The notes beneath the pieces are model-generated. The model was given only the letters and a program-made list of their open reading frames with translations, made no database searches and was not told the DNA's origin. The position numbers and the translations under genes were made by a program. From NCBI RefSeq assembly GCF_051020985.1, contig NC_135010.1, positions 3,408,001-3,472,000 of the forward strand: 64,000 bases of DNA, read 5' to 3'. This stretch comes from Nomia melanderi (lineage: Eukaryota > Arthropoda > Insecta > Hymenoptera > Halictidae). Below are positions 58,984 through 64,000 of this stretch, one piece after another (within the stretch, counting starts at the first letter, position 1; every line of letters starts with the position of its first letter).

Positions 58984-59071
58984 AAAATTCGTTTTCTGTG
59001 AAAATTGCAAGAAGGCTTTTTTGGAGCTAAGACAGCTGATTTCAGAAATACGCTTTGTGATAATGGAGTTA
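58984..59071 (+). repeat. 88 bp direct repeat, copy 2, with element-like tail
   Basis: Matches copy 1 throughout (AAAATTCGTTTTCTGTGAAA to ACGCTTTGTGATAATGGAGT). Seventeen bases after it comes AAATATAGACACCCTGTAT. An ACACCCTGTAT-type end is common at termini of insect transposons, so the pair may be a relic of one. Confidence 0.6.
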
Positions 59072-59689
59072 GAGATATGGCATGGTTTTTAAATATAGAC
59101 ACCCTGTATTTTCTGTCTTCTGCGTGTTGTAATTTAAATGGAAGTATTTTGTCGATGTAAAAACAATACGATATACTTATTTCTGTATATAAATGAATAG
59201 GAGAAATGATAGAATATATAATAATAGAAATAATGTATTACAATTGAGATTAATGGAGAAAATATTTTTTTCTTATAAGTTGAAGGTAGTAAAATGTAAA
59301 TCTACGTATCCAAATAAGTGGGAGAAATAAGTATTTAATAATTTAAGAAGTATTTATGAAGTATTTTTTTCGATATAAAAAGAACGTAACATAAAAATTT
59401 ATGTGTATAGGTAAGTAAGAAAAAATGCTTTTATACTATCCCACTGCTGGAAAAATGTGATAGCGTAACAAACGTTTTATAAAACAATATTGAAAGTTCA
59501 TAGCTTATGATATAATAATCTGCAAACCGTATTTTGTTGTAAGTCTTTTAATTAGTTCTTTATTAAATTTCGATGTACCTATTATCTGCTTAATTACATC
59601 CTTCGCTATTTTAATTGTAGTTTTTAATTTTATTATACCATTATATTGTTTGTTGTAATAATTTATTTCTCAAAGAATAATGTTCCGCG
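59072..59689. other. AT-rich stretch, no gene seen
   Basis: No coding or RNA feature. Some of it may be the decayed flank of the transposon relics on both sides. Confidence 0.35.
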
Positions 59690-59935
59690 TATCTTCCATA
59701 GGATCTTGATCGGAAGAAAATGCCGATCATTCTGAAACATTGATTTCTTGAGTGTTACAGATGCATAGCTGGTGTTGACGACAACATTATCTTGCTGGAA
59801 AGTCCAGATCATTTGATCGGTTTCCTCTATAAAACGCACTAAGTGATCTTTTAATATCCCAGTTTATCCGTAGCAATTCGTTCGTGTTATTGGGAAAGCC
59901 AATGGTAACATACCATCGCCCAGACTGCCACCAGC
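59690..59935 (-). pseudogene. Decayed Tc1-like (Tc1/mariner) transposase fragment
   Basis: Read on the minus strand, the segment 59935 to about 59690 matches the catalytic region of Tc1-type transposases in order: a hydrophobic strand, then FIEETDQMIWTFQQDN, in which FQQDN holds the second catalytic aspartate, then a degenerate version of the usual H-T-S segment, then LPIKILW in the place of the family's NPIENLW, where the third acidic residue sits. The sequence has an in-frame stop at about 59862 and mutated key residues, so it is inactive. Only about 80 codons survive. No terminal repeats are recognisable. DNA transposases of this group move by cut-and-paste at TA sites; that is family knowledge. 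Confidence 0.75.
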
Positions 59936-60544
59936 AGGGATTAGTTTTAAAAATGTTTCGTTACCTAATGGAGGTTCTAATAGTTGTCTTTCAAAACTGT
60001 CTAAAAAAATTTTCTCAAAAAATATCATTCGCTTTATTTATACATAGTATATAGGTATAATTATATCGTATATTTATACAAAGTGTATAAATATTTGTTC
60101 AAGGACAGTACACGTAAAATTTCTTACCCACTTTACTTAAATCCTTATAAATGTTTGTACTTGTAAATTAATCTCATGCTTCTTTATTACGAAGCAAAAA
60201 GACTAACTTTTCTGTATATTGTCGGGTGAGAAATATTTAATTGAAATTCGAACTTAATCATATTTTAATGCTTATAAAATTTCTTCAAGCGTTAATAATT
60301 CTATGTATAGTTTTTTTCTCTGTTTATGTATTGTATTTAACATTGAAATGATCAACAAGTGATATTGTAAGGTGTCTCATTTCTGTTTGGTTAAGGATTT
60401 TTAGATGATATTATAAGATTTATAAACTTTTATGTTTTCGTATTAAAATAACTAAAGCATAAGTAACAAAATACCAATGTAAAAACCATTTATACACCTA
60501 CACATCATTGTATATTCACATAAACACTTTTGTCCTAAAAGTTA
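59936..60544. other. AT-rich stretch, possible remainder of the Tc1-like element
   Basis: The minus-strand reading just right of 59935 continues for a few codons in a form compatible with the upstream part of the transposase and then fades. The rest is AT-rich with no feature. Confidence 0.3.
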
Positions 60545-60881
60545 TTAACACTTTCAGTGCCAAGCGTAAAATTGTAGAAATGAAGAAGTATATTTACCTT
60601 CCTACCCTTTACATAAGGCAAAAAGATTGTAAAAAAATGGCTTACAGAAAGCCAAGCTAGTAGATCCACCTTGTAATGACTCCAGGTAAAATGTTTATTA
60701 CAATGATAGAGGAGTGCGAACATCGACAATCTTTCGCTGACAATGTACTGAAACTGTAACAGCATTTATTATATTTGAAAAAGGGGTTTCACAGTTACAT
60801 TCATCTTATATTTAAAAAAATACAAAAATGGTCCCTATTTATCGGTCCCATTTCTAGAAGACGTGGTACTCAAAGTGTTAA
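60545..60881 (+). mobile_element. TTAA-ended short element, family D-like
   Basis: Ends TTAACACTTTCAGTGCCAAGCG and the complement of TTAACACTTTGAGTACCACG pair well. 337 bp. The 76-codon minus frame inside (60535-60765) overruns the left boundary and is not called. A family A element follows after 16 bases. Confidence 0.6.
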
Positions 60882-60897
60882 CAGACCTAAATCTAAC

Positions 60898-61128
60898 TTA
60901 ACTCTAGAACAACCGAGCGTTTAACACGATTAACATGTAATCCTTACAAAAATTGTAGCAATAGATATTTTTTCAATATGTATATATATATATATCAATT
61001 ATAGTATTGAAATGAAATTAATTATTTTTCAAATCATTTCGAATATTTGACGCATTCATAATATCAATAATTTCGAAAAGAAAAACTGAAACCCGTCATT
61101 TTAATGGGTGCGGTTATTTTAGTGTTAA
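60898..61128 (+). mobile_element. TTAA-ended short element, family A (most complete copy)
   Basis: Ends TTAACTCTAGAACAACCGAG and the complement of TTAACACTAAAATAACCGC. Interior order: AACATGTAATCCTTACAAAA, a (TA)n run at 60978-60996, GAAATGATTTGAAAAATAAT (complement), and CCCGTCATTTTAATGGGTGC. 231 bp. It serves as the reference for the family. Confidence 0.65.
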
Positions 61129-61129
61129 A

Positions 61130-61560
61130 AGACTAGTTTCTAAAGAATTCAAGCAGCTTCTGTGGAATCCTCTAGCTTCGATCTTTATCCGATTTTCCCG
61201 TAGACAACTGAGGCAAGAGTAAGCCTGTTGAAAAGAGGACGTAAGTAAAGATCTCTCGTGATTCTTCATAAAAGTCAGGAAAACGGCGGTGCGAGGACGC
61301 GTTTATTAGTAGCAATAAAGTCCTGCAATCGGCAAATCCTAACGGTCCGAATGACGCCCGGAGTAGTCCTTCGAAGGATCTCGGGCGACCGTAACCCCGG
61401 AACTCGCCGAGGAACGCCATAAATTTCGCTGCCTCGGGCTATCCCGAGTCGGCGATGTCAAAATATTTAGGCACCTTTACGCCCTAGGTACGTCCCCGGC
61501 ATACGCCTACATTTTGAACAGTGCGCGATCACAATAGAGAAAGACTCCCACCTCGTAGAA
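61130..61560. other. GC-rich island with a small ATG-initiated minus frame
   Basis: Between two family A elements. On the minus strand ATG at 61420-61418 opens 82 codons to a TAG at 61172 (MAFLGEFRGYGRPRSFEG at the start). There is no domain, the frame is not repeated elsewhere, and no splice signals frame it. Equally likely to be regulatory DNA. Confidence 0.2.
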
Positions 61561-62208
61561 CATTGGACATCAGCTATTAATTGTATGATCAGTGGCAGAT
61601 TAAGGTCATTGCACACGAACGGTTTGCGGGAAAATGTCGCAACTGCGATTGTTTTGGAATAATAGGAACATAAAGTTCTCTTACCGTTCTTTTTATGAGA
61701 CAGAAGAAATTTGTTACTGTGTTACTCTAATACAAGCATGTATTTGTTTATTTTTATTTATAGTATGTGACGATGTGCTTTTGTAAAAATACATGTGATA
61801 TAGAAAGAGACAATATGGTATTGGACATTGGGATTTCATATTAACTTGGAATTAATTTTCTGTAGATATGAATATTAGCTTCGTATATCAACTTATTTTC
61901 TTTTAAAACAATGATATGTATTACTGTATAATTTCAAAAACTTGTTATAAGAATCGTTGTAACAATTTCTTAACAATATCACTTCGTCTTCGTTGCAATG
62001 CGTCACCTTAGTGCAACTTTATTAAATCCATCAGAATCTAAAATAAGATTTGATTTTTTTTAAATTTATAAATATTAAATAATTAGTATAAGGAATTTAT
62101 ATAAACGAATATATATCATTCAGTACAATTTTAATACACTATATTTATAACATAATACTATATACAATATTATAATATTATTATACAAATACATACAACA
62201 TATTCATT
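61561..62208. other. AT-rich stretch, no gene seen
   Basis: Dense stops on both strands, no alignable repeat. Confidence 0.4.
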
Positions 62209-62432
62209 TTAACAGTATAACTACCAAGCATTTATTATAATTAAAATATAATCCTTACAGAGATTGTAACAATACATTTCTTTTATTTCTTCAGATATTC
62301 GTTATAGAATTTAAGTGAAGCTATTTATCTTCGAAATCATTTCGGAAAATTAATACTTTCAGTATATCAGTTATTGTAAAATAAAAAAACAAAATCCCGT
62401 TAATTTGATGAGCACGGTAATTCTAGTGTTAA
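62209..62432 (+). mobile_element. TTAA-ended short element, family A
   Basis: Starts TTAACAGTATAACTACCAAG; ends GCACGGTAATTCTAGTGTTAA. The inner ATAATCCTTACAGAGATTGT and TATTTATCTTCGAAATCATT align with the copy at 60898. 224 bp. Confidence 0.6.
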
Positions 62433-62559
62433 ATATCAATTTTATTGTCCTTTTGTCAATTCCTTCTGCTTCACCATAAATACACTACACTAACTCAATT
62501 AGCAGGACTGAAGTATGTTTTATACCTGCTACGTCTGTATTGATGAGAAGATGGATTGC

Positions 62560-62930
62560 ACGTATTGTCTAAGGAAATACTGATGACACGTGGACGTCTA
62601 TCTTCGGAGTAAAACCCGGAGCGTGCCTGGCGAAACGAAGAAACACGTGTGCAGCAGACGCGGCCGGTATTTATTGTGAATCTTTGAAAATTTACAATGG
62701 TCACGCGTCGGAAACTCGGCACGCGTGACGACACCCTCCAAATATTTACGCTGTTCGAGTTGTATACCATCCGACAAGTCTTTAGACCGTTGTTTCATCT
62801 TTGTTGCTATGAGATTCTAGCTCGAAGGTCCCCGTATTTCTCCGTAAACGTCCCTGTTCATGTAAATGGTACCTACTTTACAAGTGCTAGTCCTTGCTCC
62901 TTCGTTGAGTCGTAAACGCACTTATTAGAT
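62560..62930. other. GC-rich island with a 9 bp palindromic stem
   Basis: GTCACGCGT (62700-62708) and ACGCGTGAC (62721-62729) form a perfect inverted repeat around a 12-base loop. The ACGCGT cores also make two MluI-type boxes. The overlapping frames on both strands have no motif. Confidence 0.35.
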
Positions 62931-64000
62931 AAATGTGTCTTTGAAATGCAGTGTGCGTTCGGCTGATACAAAGTTACTTGTCACGATTACTCTGCTAACA
63001 AAACTTGAGATTGAGTGAATTAATTAAGTAACATTGTATTTGAGGCAACTACCTGATTATTGGTGTATTTAATGTACATTTTATGTTTCAATAACAGTTA
63101 ATAAGAATTACATTTTTGTACCGTCAATACTGATTTTAATTTCTCATAGCTTCAGTGTTTGAGAAATTTTCTATTTTTTAAATTATTTGTGCAATAGTTG
63201 TAAACCATATTTTAGATACATACTTCTGAATAAAGTGGTATACATTTTTATAGTATTCTAAAATTTTATAGTATTGTAGTTCTTTTATTACCTACTGAAA
63301 ATTATTTAAGTTCAAATTTTTATAACGTTATGAAAATACCCATCTATCATTTTATTTGGCAAAATCTATAGAATTCTTTTCTCTCAGAAATATATGTACA
63401 ACTTTTATAATTGAAACACAAAAATTCTATGTCTAATTCCACTTTCAATACTGGAACTGGCAGACCTAATCGAAACGGCTCATCCTAAATTTCTTAGTTA
63501 ACAATCATTTAAATGGTATAAATGAATTTATAAAAAGTCATTAAGTAAAACCATTTATTTATACGCATTCTACAATAAAGGAATAAAGCCTCAGCAAATG
63601 AAAACTTGCTCATATTATCTTATGAACAATGAAGATTGGCAATAATTAATACAAAATACCTTAACGTAGATCTACTATGCTAATTAACGTCTCTACTAAA
63701 GAAACTGTAACGCAAGGATAAACCACAGAACGAAGCGCACAAATCATAAAAATATAGCGAAGGATAAGGCAGCCTCGTGTCATTGTTCGTGCAACGCAAC
63801 AAGGACCTCATAAGGAAACAATTAAGCAAATCGAGGCGACTTGAATAATAGTCCGAGCGATTAAGCGACAATTCACAGGCGCTTCAAGGTGGAGACAATA
63901 AAACTCGTTGAGGTCAAACGAATCAGTGTCTACTCATCGAACGCGTTTCCTTTATTTGCAAATTGCATGCCTTCTTTCAGCGCCGCCCTTTTCGTTCGAA
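62931..64000. other. AT-rich stretch ending in a GC-moderate edge
   Basis: No gene seen. The last 330 bases are GC-richer, with a 63-codon minus frame from a TTG start and no motif. An exon could continue beyond the window. Confidence 0.35.

Overview
The window looks like nuclear DNA of an animal, most likely an insect, and the bee-type Hymenoptera would fit. The reasons are an AT-rich background cut by sharply bounded GC-rich islands, splice-signal-bounded coding sequence, a glutamine/histidine-rich C2H2 zinc-finger transcription factor, and many short TTAA-bounded elements resembling non-autonomous piggyBac-type transposons. The lineage is inferred from style, not from a diagnostic gene. 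Nothing bacterial is present: no operons, no CRISPR array, and most long open frames start at GTG or TTG by chance.

The only gene I am confident of lies on the minus strand at about 40.3-42.7 kb. It is one large coding exon ending in two C2H2 fingers. Its 5' part is spliced: the exon begins after a good acceptor at 42740 and has no in-frame ATG near its start. Three phase-compatible candidates for the upstream exon are given. The nearest (42923-43049) has its own ATG and needs only a 183-base intron. The 3' UTR probably runs left from 40277. The region 42.7-52.2 kb is unusually GC-rich and carries promoter-like features: TATA-like sequence, GAGA tracts, an alternating GC/AC run, and a diverged 190 bp duplication.

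The left 38 kb and the right 11 kb are mainly AT-rich non-coding DNA. They hold GC islands of 100 bp to 1 kb and at least 25 relics of short TTAA-ended elements. By end sequence and internal similarity I grouped these into about ten families (labelled A-J here for convenience). Several sit end to end sharing one TTAA, and one family (J) carries an internal 45 bp tandem repeat. There is also a 36 bp tandem array (30.9-31.2 kb) and a decayed Tc1-like transposase (59.7-59.9 kb). Two small, splice-bounded candidate coding exons lie on the minus strand at 31.5 kb and 36.7 kb; I do not recognise their products.

I found no evidence of a new multi-gene system. The observations most worth following are the TTAA element chains with the repeat-bearing family J, the triple IKxE-YP motif and paired acidic helices in the zinc-finger protein, and the two unidentified minus-strand exons.
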